Below are positions 33,513-41,908 of a stretch of DNA of 64,000 nt, piece by piece; the stretch's first letter is position 1, and every line of letters starts with the position of its first letter. The stretch is from assembly GCF_030814995.1 (NCBI RefSeq), contig NZ_JAUSVX010000010.1:186001-250000 (forward strand). The letters run 5' to 3'. A program made the position numbers and the translations under genes. The DNA comes from Labrys wisconsinensis. Lineage in GTDB: Bacteria > Pseudomonadota > Alphaproteobacteria > Rhizobiales > Labraceae. The notes beneath the pieces were generated by a model. That model did no database searches. It saw only the letters and a list, made by a program, of their open reading frames with translations, and was not told the origin of the DNA.

Positions 33513-34184
33513 ATGACCGTCACCATCCATTCCGCCCCTCGGTCCGATCTCACGCCGGCGGAGGTCGAGGCCTGGCGCTCCGTCCCCGTGGCGATCGCCG
33601 TGGACCTGGCACGGGACATCGGCCAGATCGATCCGGCCATCCGCCCGCTCAATCCGCCGGGCCGGCAACCTGCCTTGTTCGGACGCGCCGTGACCGTCTC
33701 GTGCGAGCCTCCCGACTTCGGGGCGGTGGTCCACGCGCTCGACATCGTCGGCCCGGGCGACGTCCTGATGATCGCGGCAGCCGGCAATGCCGAATTCGCC
33801 ATGATCGGCGAGATCCTCGGCGGGCACGTCCGAAACCGCGGCGGCGTCGGCATCGTCTGCGACGGTGCCGTCCGTGACGTCGCGACCCTGGCCACGTGGC
33901 CCGACTTCTCGGTCTTTGCCAGGTTCGTCACGCCCCGTGGGCCGGCCTCCGCCGAGCGCGGCTCGATCAATGCGCCGGTGGTCATCGGCGGACGGCTGGT
34001 GACCCCGGGCGATCTCGTCATCGGCGACGATGACGGCCTCGTCGCCCTGTCGCCGGCCACGGTCCGCTCACGCATCGCGGACGCACGGGAGAAGCAGGCG
34101 CGAGAGGCAGGCTGGATCGAGAGCCTTGCGAGCGGACGAGGGGCGATCGAGACGTTTGGGTTGGCAGCGGCGAAGACGCGATAG
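33513..34184 (+). CDS. RraA-family aldolase/decarboxylase-like protein
   Basis: A 223-residue protein of the RraA/HMG-aldolase fold. The active-site signature is GIVCDGAVRDVATL near residue 113, with the Arg-Asp pair that binds substrate and divalent metal in 4-hydroxy-4-methyl-2-oxoglutarate aldolases. VVHALDIVGPGDVLMIAAAGN and the late GDLVIGDDDGLVAL are standard. RNase-inhibitor RraA proteins share the fold but are shorter (about 160 residues). With the aminotransferase just upstream, it may cleave or decarboxylate the 2-oxo acid produced. Confidence 0.85.
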   Translation: MTVTIHSAPRSDLTPAEVEAWRSVPVAIAVDLARDIGQIDPAIRPLNPPGRQPALFGRAVTVSCEPPDFGAVVHALDIVGPGDVLMIAAAGNAEFAMIGEILGGHVRNRGGVGIVCDGAVRDVATLATWPDFSVFARFVTPRGPASAERGSINAPVVIGGRLVTPGDLVIGDDDGLVALSPATVRSRIADAREKQAREAGWIESLASGRGAIETFGLAAAKTR

Positions 34185-34211
34185 CGCGAGGCACGCCAAT
34201 CGCCGTCTGTC

Positions 34212-34460
34212 ATGCCCTTCGAACTCCCACCCTACCTCGACGACCTTCGCGATCCCGAGCGCGTCCACCGCATCATCGACTTCGGCGGCGGCACCTTCAT
34301 CGCCCTGATCAGTCGTGGCGACGGCACGGCGCGTTATCTCGCGGAGTTCATCAACCCCACCGACCCCAACGACGACGACCGCCACCGCTCAGGCCTGTTC
34401 GCGACGCTGGCCGAAGCCGAGCGCGACGCCCTGGCCTGGATGGACAGCTACCGCGGCTGA
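34212..34460 (+). CDS. Small hypothetical protein
   Basis: An 82-residue soluble protein (MPFELPPYLDDLRDPERVHR, then FGGGTFIALISRGDGTARYL, FINPTDPNDDDRHRSGLF, and LAEAERDALAWMDSY). It has no signal or membrane segment. It lies 27 bases after the RraA-like gene on the same strand and just before the truncated emrB copy. I do not recognise a family. Confidence 0.6.
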   Translation: MPFELPPYLDDLRDPERVHRIIDFGGGTFIALISRGDGTARYLAEFINPTDPNDDDRHRSGLFATLAEAERDALAWMDSYRG

Positions 34461-34469
34461 CACCGCCCC

Positions 34470-34906
34470 TCACTCCATCGCCACGCTGTGATCCACTGCG
34501 GGCTTGCTCGCCGGCTTCCTCAGCAGCATCACCAGCGGCATCGCCACCAGCGACATCAGCATCGAGAGCTTGAAGTCGTCGATATAGGCGATGATCGTCG
34601 CCTGGGCCGTGATCAGGTTGTCGAGCGCGGCGCGGCCCGCGGCGGTGAAGGGGTCGAGGCTTTGCTGCACGGCCGTGGTGTCGAAGCCGCGGTTGAACGG
34701 CGTGACATAGGCGCCGATCGAGGCGTGGTTGACCTGGACGTTCTCGGTGAGCAGGGCCGAGACCACCGAGATGCCGACGCTGGAGCCGACATTGCGCGAG
34801 AGGTTGTAGAGGCCGGTGCCCTCGCCGCGCATCTGCGCCGGCAAGGTGGAGAAGGCGACCGTCGTCAGCGGCACAAGAGGAGGCCGAAGCCGGCGCCCTG
34901 GGCGAG
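34470..34906 (-). pseudogene. 5'-truncated, frameshifted copy of emrB
   Basis: This segment matches the last ~145 codons of the intact emrB at 43747-44184, same orientation, with scattered substitutions. It includes VPLTTVAFSTLPAQMRGEGTGLY and ends KPAVDHSVAME. The upstream part has a one-base deletion near 34873 (TTCGTGCCG in the intact copy, TTGTGCCG here), which breaks the frame. Similarity stops abruptly near 34906, where AT-rich DNA begins. It cannot make a transporter. It is the left member of the direct repeat that flanks the 34907-43746 islet. Confidence 0.85.
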
Positions 34907-34923
34907 AGTTTTTCATCGACAAA

Positions 34924-34968
34924 ATTATCAATAATCCTATTGACGAGAAAGGATCGTCGTCGCATTGT
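34924..34968 (+). promoter_or_regulatory. Possible promoter and operator of the islet transporter operon
   Basis: ATTAT-CA-ATAAT (34924-34935) is a 12-bp palindrome. Just after it TTGACG (34940-34945) and CATTGT (34963-34968) are 17 bases apart, a plausible -35/-10 pair for the binding-protein gene at 35030. The palindrome is a candidate site for the islet's own GntR regulator (41909-42628). Confidence 0.35.
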
Positions 34969-35029
34969 CCTCGGCAACGCCGCAGCCGGCCTCTCGACGC
35001 CCGGCAGAGAACGGCGCGAGGAGGAAATC

Positions 35030-36103
35030 ATGATCAATTCGACAATGCGGCGCCGTATCATCGGCAGGATGGCGACCGGGTTCATCGTCTTGAGCGGCAT
35101 CTCTTTCGGCAGCCTGCAGCCCGCTCTCGCCGAAGAGCCAATCACGATGGGTGCTTCGGTGCCGTATATGAACGACCCTGCTTGGGTTCGTATCGTCGAT
35201 TACGCCCAATACGTCGCCAAGATACTCGATATCAATCTCGTTGTTGTCGATGCCGCCGGCAAGGAAGACAAGCAGATCCAGGACGTACAGTCGTTGCTGT
35301 CGCGCGATGTGAAAGCCCTGATATTCGTCCCGGTCTCGGCGGCAAATGCCCCGGCCATCATTCGCCTCGCCGACCGCGCGAAGGTGCCGGCAATCGCGAC
35401 CGACCGATATCCCGGCTTTCCCGCCAACAACAAGGAATCGCCCTATCTGACCTTCGTCGGCCCCGACAATGTCGATGCGGGACGCAAGATTGCGCAATTC
35501 ATGATCGACCAGGGCGTCAAGAATTTCGTGGCCATCGGCGGCACGCCCGGCGATTCGAACAATCAGGAACGCTCCAAGGGAATGCGCGACGCGATCGCCG
35601 CCTCAGCCGACAAGGGCGTCAAGCTCCTGCAATATGTCGGCGTCCTTCAATCCGAGGACAACGGTTACGCGACGATGCAAAACCTCCTCTCGGCCCATCC
35701 GAGCGGAACCATCGACGGCGTCTGGTGCTATAACGACGCGCTCTGCGTCGGGGCTTACCGGGCGATCAAGCAGGCCGGACGGGACAAGGAGATCAAGATC
35801 GGCTCCATGGACCTCAATCCGCAGGCTCTCGATCTGATCAAGGACAAGACGAACTTCATCTATTCGATCGGCGGTCATTGGCTGATGCTCGGCTTTGCCG
35901 AGATGATCGCGTATGACTATGTGCACGGACATAAGCCTCTGTCCGACTTCTCACGCATTGAAGATGTCGGCGTCGACGCGGACGGATTCAGCAAATTCAA
36001 AGCCCAGTATATCGACTCGAACCCACCTTTCGATATCAAACACTATATGCTGACGTTCAATCCGGACACCAAGACACAGACCCCTCCCCTGACGCTCAAG
36101 TAA
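35030..36103 (+). CDS. CUT2 sugar ABC transporter substrate-binding protein
   Basis: A 357-residue periplasmic binding protein of the RbsB/peripla_BP_4 type. A signal peptide (GRMATGFIVLSGISFGSLQPALAEE) leads into MGASVPYMNDPAWVRIVDYAQY, then QDVQSLLSRDVKALIFVPVSA, TDRYPGFPANNKESPYLTFVGPDN and GVWCYNDALCVGAYRAI. Base composition here looks lower in GC than the flanking genes, in keeping with acquired DNA. ATG 35030 follows GAGGAAAT. It is first in the islet operon. The ligand is unknown. Confidence 0.9.
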   Translation: MINSTMRRRIIGRMATGFIVLSGISFGSLQPALAEEPITMGASVPYMNDPAWVRIVDYAQYVAKILDINLVVVDAAGKEDKQIQDVQSLLSRDVKALIFVPVSAANAPAIIRLADRAKVPAIATDRYPGFPANNKESPYLTFVGPDNVDAGRKIAQFMIDQGVKNFVAIGGTPGDSNNQERSKGMRDAIAASADKGVKLLQYVGVLQSEDNGYATMQNLLSAHPSGTIDGVWCYNDALCVGAYRAIKQAGRDKEIKIGSMDLNPQALDLIKDKTNFIYSIGGHWLMLGFAEMIAYDYVHGHKPLSDFSRIEDVGVDADGFSKFKAQYIDSNPPFDIKHYMLTFNPDTKTQTPPLTLK

Positions 36104-36122
36104 GCCGACGCAGGAAAACGCA

Positions 36123-36150
36123 GTCGAGAGATTGCTTGCGGTCTCTCGAC
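36123..36150 (+). promoter_or_regulatory. Intercistronic hairpin between binding protein and permease
   Basis: GTCGAGAGA (36123-36131) and TCTCTCGAC (36142-36150) form a perfect 9-bp stem with a 10-base loop and no T-tract. Such hairpins after binding-protein genes often stabilise the upstream message and so raise binding-protein over permease levels. Confidence 0.6.
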
Positions 36151-36177
36151 TTTGCAACAGCGCAATCCGGATCTTCA

Positions 36178-37173
36178 ATGTCCTCTCAGATCACTGCATC
36201 CTGGCGCCGTCGGCTCGAACTGGGGCGCTTCGCAACATCATTCCCGGGCATGGCGTCCGATATTCTCGGGCGCTATATCGCCTATGCCGCGCTGATCTTG
36301 CTCATCGTGTTTTTCGGACTGCTGGCGCCCTCGCTGTTTCTCACGCGAGGCAATTTCGAGACGATCCTGCAGAACAGCGCCGTGCAATGCGTGGTCGCGA
36401 TCGGGATGACATTCGTGATCCTCATCGGCAGCATCGATCTTTCGGTTGGATCGAACATGGCGCTGACCGCGACCCTTGCCGCCATGGCGAGCAACCAGAT
36501 CGGCAGCAGCGCCTTTTTCCTGACGCCGCTGATCGGCGCCCTCATCGGCCTGACCAACGCTCTCGTCTTCGTTCATGGTCGCATACCCTCGTTCGTGGTC
36601 ACGCTGGGCTCCTTGTCGGTTGCCCGCGGCCTGACGCTGATCATCAGCAACGGCACGCCGGTTCCGATCCCTTTCGACGGCCTCTTTTCCGACATCGGCA
36701 TCCCGCCGGTCCCGATTTTCATCGTGATCGGGCTGGCCCTGGTCGCCTCCTTCGTGCTGCTCAAGACGACCTTCGGCCGCTACACCTTTGCCATCGGCGG
36801 TGACGAGGACAAGGCCAGCATGCTCGGCCTGCCGGTCAATGGCGTGAAGATCGCCGTGTTCACCATGTCCGGTGCCCTGGCCGGCCTCGGCGGAGGCATC
36901 CTGGCCGCGGAGATCGGCTCGGGCAGCCCGACAATGGGGACAGGCTTTGAATTGACCGCCATCTCGGCGGTGGTGATCGGGGGCACCTCGCTGACGGGGG
37001 GGCGCGGCTCGATCCTCGGCACCATCGTCGGCAGCCTGGTCATGAGCACGCTCGCCAACGGCCTCATCATCCTGGGCATATCGACGGATGTGCAGACGGT
37101 CCTGACCGGCATCGTGCTGGTGGGCGCGGTCCTGCTCTCGATCCAGCGCGGCAAGATCAAAGTGATGAAATAG
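36178..37173 (+). CDS. CUT2 sugar ABC transporter permease (RbsC-like)
   Basis: The 331-residue permease has eight or more membrane segments. RbsC/BPD_transp_2 hallmarks: LFLTRGNFETILQNSAVQCVVAIGMTFVILIGSIDLSVGS, TLGSLSVARGLTLI, GRYTFAIGGDEDKASMLGLPVNGVKIAVFTMSGALAGLGG, and VVIGGTSLTGGRGSILGT. ATG 36178 was chosen. It follows the binding-protein gene after a hairpin and precedes the ATPase gene by 40 bases. Confidence 0.92.
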   Translation: MSSQITASWRRRLELGRFATSFPGMASDILGRYIAYAALILLIVFFGLLAPSLFLTRGNFETILQNSAVQCVVAIGMTFVILIGSIDLSVGSNMALTATLAAMASNQIGSSAFFLTPLIGALIGLTNALVFVHGRIPSFVVTLGSLSVARGLTLIISNGTPVPIPFDGLFSDIGIPPVPIFIVIGLALVASFVLLKTTFGRYTFAIGGDEDKASMLGLPVNGVKIAVFTMSGALAGLGGGILAAEIGSGSPTMGTGFELTAISAVVIGGTSLTGGRGSILGTIVGSLVMSTLANGLIILGISTDVQTVLTGIVLVGAVLLSIQRGKIKVMK

Positions 37174-37213
37174 CGCGAGCCTTCTTCTCCCCATCAAAAT
37201 CGGAATTGCCAAG

Positions 37214-38023
37214 ATGACGACCGCGGCAACTCAGGCACACAACGGCGCGAATGCGTGGAGCACGGCGAGGAACTCCACGCCCTTCCTGCAGATCCGAGGC
37301 CTTTGCAAGCAGTTCGGCGGCATTCAGGCGTTGCGCGATATCGATCTCGACATCTATCCCGGCGAGGTTCTCGGCCTGCTGGGAGACAATGGCGCCGGAA
37401 AGTCGACACTCATCAAGAGCATTTCGGGTGTCTACATACCGACTTCCGGCACGATGCAATGCGAAGGAAAATCCGTCTCGATCTCGTCTCCGAACGTCGC
37501 CCGTTCCCTCGGCATCGAGACGGTCTTTCAGGACCTCGCCCTGATCCCCAATCTGGATGCCGCCGCCAACCTGTTCATCGGCCGCGAGATCGGCTGGTTC
37601 AAGGGCCTCCTTCGCGTCATGAACCAGCGCGCGATGCTGGAGGACGTCAAGAAGACGCTGGACCAGCTCGACATCCATATTCCCTCGCTTCGCCTCGACG
37701 TGGAGGGCTTTTCAGGGGGCCAGAGGCAGGCCATCGCGATTGCCCGGGCGATACGCTGGAAGGCCAAGCTCGTCATTCTCGACGAGCCGACGGCAGCGCT
37801 CAGCGTTCCGGAACAACGCAAGGTCCTGGCCCTGACGCGCCAGCTGGCCTCCCAGGGCGTCGCGGTCATCTACATCACCCACAACATCCTCGACGTCATT
37901 GCCGTCACCGACCGCCTGGCCATCCTTCACCGGGGCCGGAAGGCAGCCGAGATCGCCACGAAAGACTGTGACGAGCACGAAATCGTCTCCCTCATCATGG
38001 GCAAGAGCAAGCCCTCGATCTGA
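37214..38023 (+). CDS. CUT2 sugar ABC transporter ATPase, single domain (FrcA-like)
   Basis: A 269-residue ATPase with one nucleotide-binding domain, unlike the two-domain RbsA type. Walker A is GDNGAGKST near residue 58, the signature FSGGQRQAI near 163, Walker B LVILDEPTAALS near 185, and the H-loop YITHN. Single-domain versions of this family, such as FrcA for fructose in Rhizobium, work as homodimers. It completes the islet transporter. Confidence 0.92.
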   Translation: MTTAATQAHNGANAWSTARNSTPFLQIRGLCKQFGGIQALRDIDLDIYPGEVLGLLGDNGAGKSTLIKSISGVYIPTSGTMQCEGKSVSISSPNVARSLGIETVFQDLALIPNLDAAANLFIGREIGWFKGLLRVMNQRAMLEDVKKTLDQLDIHIPSLRLDVEGFSGGQRQAIAIARAIRWKAKLVILDEPTAALSVPEQRKVLALTRQLASQGVAVIYITHNILDVIAVTDRLAILHRGRKAAEIATKDCDEHEIVSLIMGKSKPSI

Positions 38024-38062
38024 CGACGGCCCTGCCGCCGCGCGCCCTTTCGGAGAGAAGTC

Positions 38063-39310
38063 ATGACCGAATGCCCATCGCCAGCTTACGCCAGGAACAT
38101 GCGCCTGATCGGTTTCAGCGATCAGGGCGGCCGGCCGGATGGCAACCAGCTGATGGTGCATCGCGGCTATGCCTATGTCGGCCACATGTATTCGAAGGGA
38201 TTCAGCATCATCGATGTGCGCGATCCCAAGAATCCCCGCTTCGTCAGATATATGGAAGCCCCGCTCCACACCTGGAACATCCATCTCCAGGCGCACGACG
38301 ATCTGCTTCTGGTGGTCAATGGCCGTGACATGAAGGCCCTGCCTGCCTTCTCCGACGACAAGAGCTATTACAAGGCGAAATCATCGACCGCCTTCAACCT
38401 GGGAAGGGAGGATCGGACCTGGACCGCCGGCATGAGCGTCTGGGATCTGTCGAAGCCCGAGGAGCCGCGCCAGATCGGCTTCATGCCGGTGGAGGGCGTG
38501 GGTCTTCACCGGATCTGGTACGTCGGCGGACGCTGGGCCTACGCTTCGGCGCTGCTCGACGGCTTCAGCGACTACATCATGATCACCATCGACATGGCCG
38601 ATCCGACGAAGCCCGTCGAGACGGGGCGATTTTGGCTGCCCGGCATGAATCTGGCGGCCGGCGAGACGCCGGACTGGCCCTTGGAATTCGGGCGCTACGG
38701 GCTGCATCATCCCATCGTCCACGGCGACACGGCCTATTGCAGCTGGCGTGATGGCTGTCTTGCCGTCGTCGACGTCGCCGATCGGGCAAAGCCGCGGCTC
38801 ATCGCGCACAAGAGCTGGGCGCCTCCCTTCGGCGGCGGCACCCACAACGCCTTGCCACTGCCCGATCGCGACCTGCTCGTCGTTCTCGACGAGGCCGTGC
38901 TCGACCATCAGGAGGATGGCGACAAGCCGATCTGGCTGTTCGACATCCGCGAGCCTTCCAACCCGGTCAGCATCTCGACCTTTCCCTCGCCCAGGGACGC
39001 CGACTACAAGGCGAAGGGCGGCCATTTCGGGCCGCACAACATCCATGAGAACCGGCCGGGCTCCTTCGTCAGCTCGGACCTGATCTTCGCGACCTATCAG
39101 AATGCCGGACTGAGGGTCTTCGACATTCGCGACCAATATGCCCCTGTCGAGGTGGGAGCCCTCGTGCCCCCGCCGCCGCCCCGGATGATGGATGGAAAGT
39201 CGGGCCGGGACCCGGTGATTCAGATGTGCGACGTTTTCGTCGACAGCAATGGCCTGATCTTCACCACCGATCACCACGCAGGGCTCTGCATTGTCGAGTT
39301 CAACGGCTGA
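38063..39310 (+). CDS. LVIVD-repeat beta-propeller protein, histidine-rich
   Basis: A 415-residue cytoplasmic protein without signal peptide. It is built of repeated blades of the LVIVD type (YAYVGHMYSKGFSIIDVRDP, AYCSWRDGCLAVVDVADRAKP, GLRVFDIRDQYAP, GLIFTTDHHAGLCIVEF). Histidines recur at the blade edges: HTWNIHLQAHDD, GLHRIW, YGLHHPIVH, GGGTHN, GHFGPHNIHENR and TDHHAG. A ring of histidines at the centre of a propeller is how oligogalacturonate lyase, carotenoid oxygenases and methanethiol oxidase hold a metal, so an enzyme is plausible. It lies between the transporter and the catabolic enzymes of the islet. I know of no assigned reaction for this group. Confidence 0.8.
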   Translation: MTECPSPAYARNMRLIGFSDQGGRPDGNQLMVHRGYAYVGHMYSKGFSIIDVRDPKNPRFVRYMEAPLHTWNIHLQAHDDLLLVVNGRDMKALPAFSDDKSYYKAKSSTAFNLGREDRTWTAGMSVWDLSKPEEPRQIGFMPVEGVGLHRIWYVGGRWAYASALLDGFSDYIMITIDMADPTKPVETGRFWLPGMNLAAGETPDWPLEFGRYGLHHPIVHGDTAYCSWRDGCLAVVDVADRAKPRLIAHKSWAPPFGGGTHNALPLPDRDLLVVLDEAVLDHQEDGDKPIWLFDIREPSNPVSISTFPSPRDADYKAKGGHFGPHNIHENRPGSFVSSDLIFATYQNAGLRVFDIRDQYAPVEVGALVPPPPPRMMDGKSGRDPVIQMCDVFVDSNGLIFTTDHHAGLCIVEFNG

Positions 39311-39367
39311 TGCCGCTGGTTCTCACTCCATTCAACCAAAGCAGCGCCGCGCTGCGAGGACTGTGAA

Positions 39368-40135
39368 ATGCCGAAATTCTGCGCCAACCTCAAATGGCTC
39401 TTCACCGAGTTGCCATTCCTGGATCGGTTCGACGCCGCGGCGCGCGCCGGTTTTCAGGCCGTCGAATACGCCTCGCCTTACGAGTTCAGCGCCGCTGAAA
39501 TCCGCGGCCGATTGCGAGCCTGCGGCCTTCGCCAGGTGCTGTTCAACACGCCCGCCGGTGGCGGCTCCGGCATGGCGTGCGTCCCCGCGCGACGTGACGA
39601 GTTCCGGGACGGTGTGAGGAAGGCGCTGGACTACGCGGCGGACCTGGACTGCGGCCTGGTCCATCTGATGGCGGGCATCGTCCCCTCCGATCTCAGCCGC
39701 GACACGGCCGCGGCCGCCTATGCCGCCAACGTTGCCTGGGCTGCGGATCAGGCGGAGCCGGCCGGCGTGAGGCTGGTCCTCGAACCGATCAATCAGCGCG
39801 ACGTGCCCGGCTTCTTCCTCCGGACGCAGGAAGAGGGCGCGGCGGTTGTCGAGGCGATCGGGCGCGAGCGCATCGGCCTTCAGTTCGACATCTACCATTG
39901 CCAGGTGGCGCAGGGCGATGTGACGCGCCGGCTGGAGGCCCTGATGCCGGCAATCGCCCACATGCAGGTTGCCGACGTTCCCGGCCGCAACGAGCCGGGG
40001 ACGGGTGAGATTGCCTGGGACTATGTGTTTCGGCGGATCGATGAGCTGGGTTACGCGGGATGGGTCGGCTGTGAGTATCGCCCGGCGACGGAAACAAGCG
40101 CCGGTCTCGGCTGGCTGAAGCGCTTCTCGGCGTGA
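39368..40135 (+). CDS. Hydroxypyruvate isomerase-family protein (AP2Ec/TIM barrel)
   Basis: A 255-residue xylose-isomerase-like TIM barrel. Landmarks: FCANLKWLFTELPFLDRFDAAARAGFQAVEY at the N-terminus, VHLMAGIVP, VLEPINQRDVPGFFL, GLQFDIYHCQVAQGD, IAHMQVADVPGRNEPGTGEIAWDYVFRRI and VGCEYRP. The metal-binding Glu, Asp, His and Glu are in place. This matches Hyi and the 2-oxo-tetronate isomerase OtnI. It probably interconverts an aldose/ketose or 2-oxo sugar acid. It is cotranscribed with the hydratase 7 bases downstream. Confidence 0.88.
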   Translation: MPKFCANLKWLFTELPFLDRFDAAARAGFQAVEYASPYEFSAAEIRGRLRACGLRQVLFNTPAGGGSGMACVPARRDEFRDGVRKALDYAADLDCGLVHLMAGIVPSDLSRDTAAAAYAANVAWAADQAEPAGVRLVLEPINQRDVPGFFLRTQEEGAAVVEAIGRERIGLQFDIYHCQVAQGDVTRRLEALMPAIAHMQVADVPGRNEPGTGEIAWDYVFRRIDELGYAGWVGCEYRPATETSAGLGWLKRFSA

Positions 40136-40142
40136 GGGCCGC

Positions 40143-40913
40143 ATGATGGTGCTCGAACCCGTCGATCAAGCCGCCTCCGCCCTTCTGCAGGCCCGCCGAG
40201 CCCGTCGCTGGCTCCCTTCGCTGCCCGAAGCCTGCCGCCCGCGGTCCTTGCGGGACTCCTATGCCATTCAGGGCAAGGTTCTTGCCGAGCTCGGCCCTAT
40301 TGCAGCCTGGAAGGTCGGTGCGCCGAGGCCGGACGCGGAACCCGCTTGCGCCGCGATCGCAACGGCCACGACGTTCGAATCCGGAACCGTGATTCCCGCC
40401 GCCATGTTTCATATGCTCGGCATCGAGGCGGAGATCGCGTACCGGCTTTCGTCCGACCTGCCGCCACGCGATCGGGACTATGAGCCCGACGAGTTGATCG
40501 CGGCCATCGGCTCTATTCATCCGGTGATCGAGATCTCCGACACCCGTTTTGTCGAATGGGCCTCGCAGGATCGCTTCAGCCACGTCGCGGACCAGCTCAA
40601 TCACGGCGCGCTCATCGTCGGAGAGGGGCGCTCGGATTGGTGCGATGTCGCGGTGACGTCGCAGGAAACCATCCTGTCGATCAACGGCGAGACCAGCGCA
40701 GCGGTCGTGGGGGGCAACCCCGCCGGAGACCCGCTTCGTCTGCTCCTCTGGCTCGCCAATGTCGGCGCCCGCCCGTTCGGCGGGCTTCGGGCCGGGACGG
40801 TTGTGACGACAGGGTCGGTCACCGGAGTCGCATTCGTCACGGCGCCCGCGAAGGTCGCCGCACGGCTGCCCGGCATCGGGTCCGTCACGGCGACGATCGG
40901 AGAAGACCGATGA
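40143..40913 (+). CDS. 2-keto-4-pentenoate hydratase/FAH-like protein
   Basis: A 256-residue protein of the MhpD/decarboxylase hydratase group in the fumarylacetoacetate-hydrolase superfamily. It has AWKVGAPRPDAEPACA, an early conserved MLGIEAEIAYRL with the metal glutamates (EAE near residue 100), HPVIEISDTRF, and LLWLANVGARPFGGLRAGTVVTTGSVTG near the C-terminus. Such enzymes add water to, or decarboxylate, 2-keto-enoic acids. The start is ATG 40143 or the adjacent 40146. Its stop overlaps the dehydrogenase start. Confidence 0.87.
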   Translation: MMVLEPVDQAASALLQARRARRWLPSLPEACRPRSLRDSYAIQGKVLAELGPIAAWKVGAPRPDAEPACAAIATATTFESGTVIPAAMFHMLGIEAEIAYRLSSDLPPRDRDYEPDELIAAIGSIHPVIEISDTRFVEWASQDRFSHVADQLNHGALIVGEGRSDWCDVAVTSQETILSINGETSAAVVGGNPAGDPLRLLLWLANVGARPFGGLRAGTVVTTGSVTGVAFVTAPAKVAARLPGIGSVTATIGEDR

Positions 40914-41860
40914 CCCCGGATGCCTCCGCCGCGAAACCCGGGCTTCTGCTGCTGGACCGCTTCAACCAGACCACCGAGAACCGATTCGCCGAGAGCTTCG
41001 ACGTCCATAGGTCCTATGAACCGGGGTTCTCCCTTGAAAAATATGCCGCGGACATCGTTGCGATTGCGACCTCGGGCGCCAAGGGCGCGCCGAATGAGGT
41101 CGTCGAGCATCTTCCCCGGCTTCGGATCGTGTCGATCCGCGGCGTGGGTACCGATGCCGTCGACCTCCAATTGACCCATCGCCACGGGATCGTGGTCACG
41201 ACGACGCCGAACCTCCTCACCGATGATGTCGCAGATCTCGCGCTCGCACTCCTCCTGGCCTGTGCCAGGCGTCTCTGCCAGGCGGACCGTTTCGTCCGCG
41301 CGGGAGGCTGGAAGCCGGGTTCCGCGCTGCCGCTCGGGCGAAAGGTGACGGGAATGCGCGTCGGGATCGTCGGGTTGGGCCGGGTCGGCCGAGCGATCGC
41401 GAGGCGCCTCGAGGCCTTCCGCGCAACGATCCGCTACAGCGACATCCAGGCGTTCGAGGATGTGCCCTACGCGTTCGCCCCGACGGTGCTGGCCTTGGCG
41501 CAGGGCTGCGATGCGCTGATTCTGGCGGCCTCCGGTGGCCCGGCGTCGTTCCGCATCGTCGACAGGGCGGTGCTGGGGGCCCTGGGACCGCAGGGCCTGC
41601 TGATCAACGTCGCTCGCGGCAGTCTCGTCGATGAGCAGGCCCTGGTCGAAGCCCTGGTCGAGCACCGGCTCGGCGGCGCCGGGCTGGACGTTTTCGTTGA
41701 CGAGCCGAACGTTCCTTCTGCCCTGTTGGGGCTCGATCGGGTCGTCCTCCAGCCTCACCGGGCCAGCGCCACGGAGGATACACGGCAGGCGATGGAGACC
41801 CTTGTGCTCGACAACCTGTTGGCGCATTTCGCCGGCGAGCCACTGGTCGGCGTGGTGTGA
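40910..41860 (+). CDS. D-2-hydroxyacid dehydrogenase (glyoxylate/hydroxypyruvate reductase-like)
   Basis: A 316-residue NAD(P)-dependent dehydrogenase. The substrate loop is IRGVGTDAVDL, with NLLTDDVADLALALLLA; the cofactor motif is GIVGLGRVGRAIARRL near residue 148; the active-site Arg is in NVARGSLVDEQAL, Glu in VDEPNVPSAL and His in VLQPHRASATEDT. This is the glyoxylate/hydroxypyruvate reductase B subgroup, distinct from the dehydrogenase at 3525-4574. Coupled to the hydratase by ATGA, it would reduce or oxidise a hydroxyacid in the islet pathway. Confidence 0.9.
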   Translation: MTPDASAAKPGLLLLDRFNQTTENRFAESFDVHRSYEPGFSLEKYAADIVAIATSGAKGAPNEVVEHLPRLRIVSIRGVGTDAVDLQLTHRHGIVVTTTPNLLTDDVADLALALLLACARRLCQADRFVRAGGWKPGSALPLGRKVTGMRVGIVGLGRVGRAIARRLEAFRATIRYSDIQAFEDVPYAFAPTVLALAQGCDALILAASGGPASFRIVDRAVLGALGPQGLLINVARGSLVDEQALVEALVEHRLGGAGLDVFVDEPNVPSALLGLDRVVLQPHRASATEDTRQAMETLVLDNLLAHFAGEPLVGVV

Positions 41861-41908
41861 TCCATGCAGGAGAGACCGGCAGGCACACAAGGCATTCGTG
41901 GGAGCGGA

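Noticed and set aside
34470-34931. A functional 153-residue membrane protein gene
   Set aside because: It is only the tail of EmrB. Its first ~15 residues come from a frameshifted region and the first ten helices are absent.
39332-40144. Large antisense frame opposite the Hyi-like gene
   Set aside because: The plus-strand frame has clear family motifs; the antisense frame has none.
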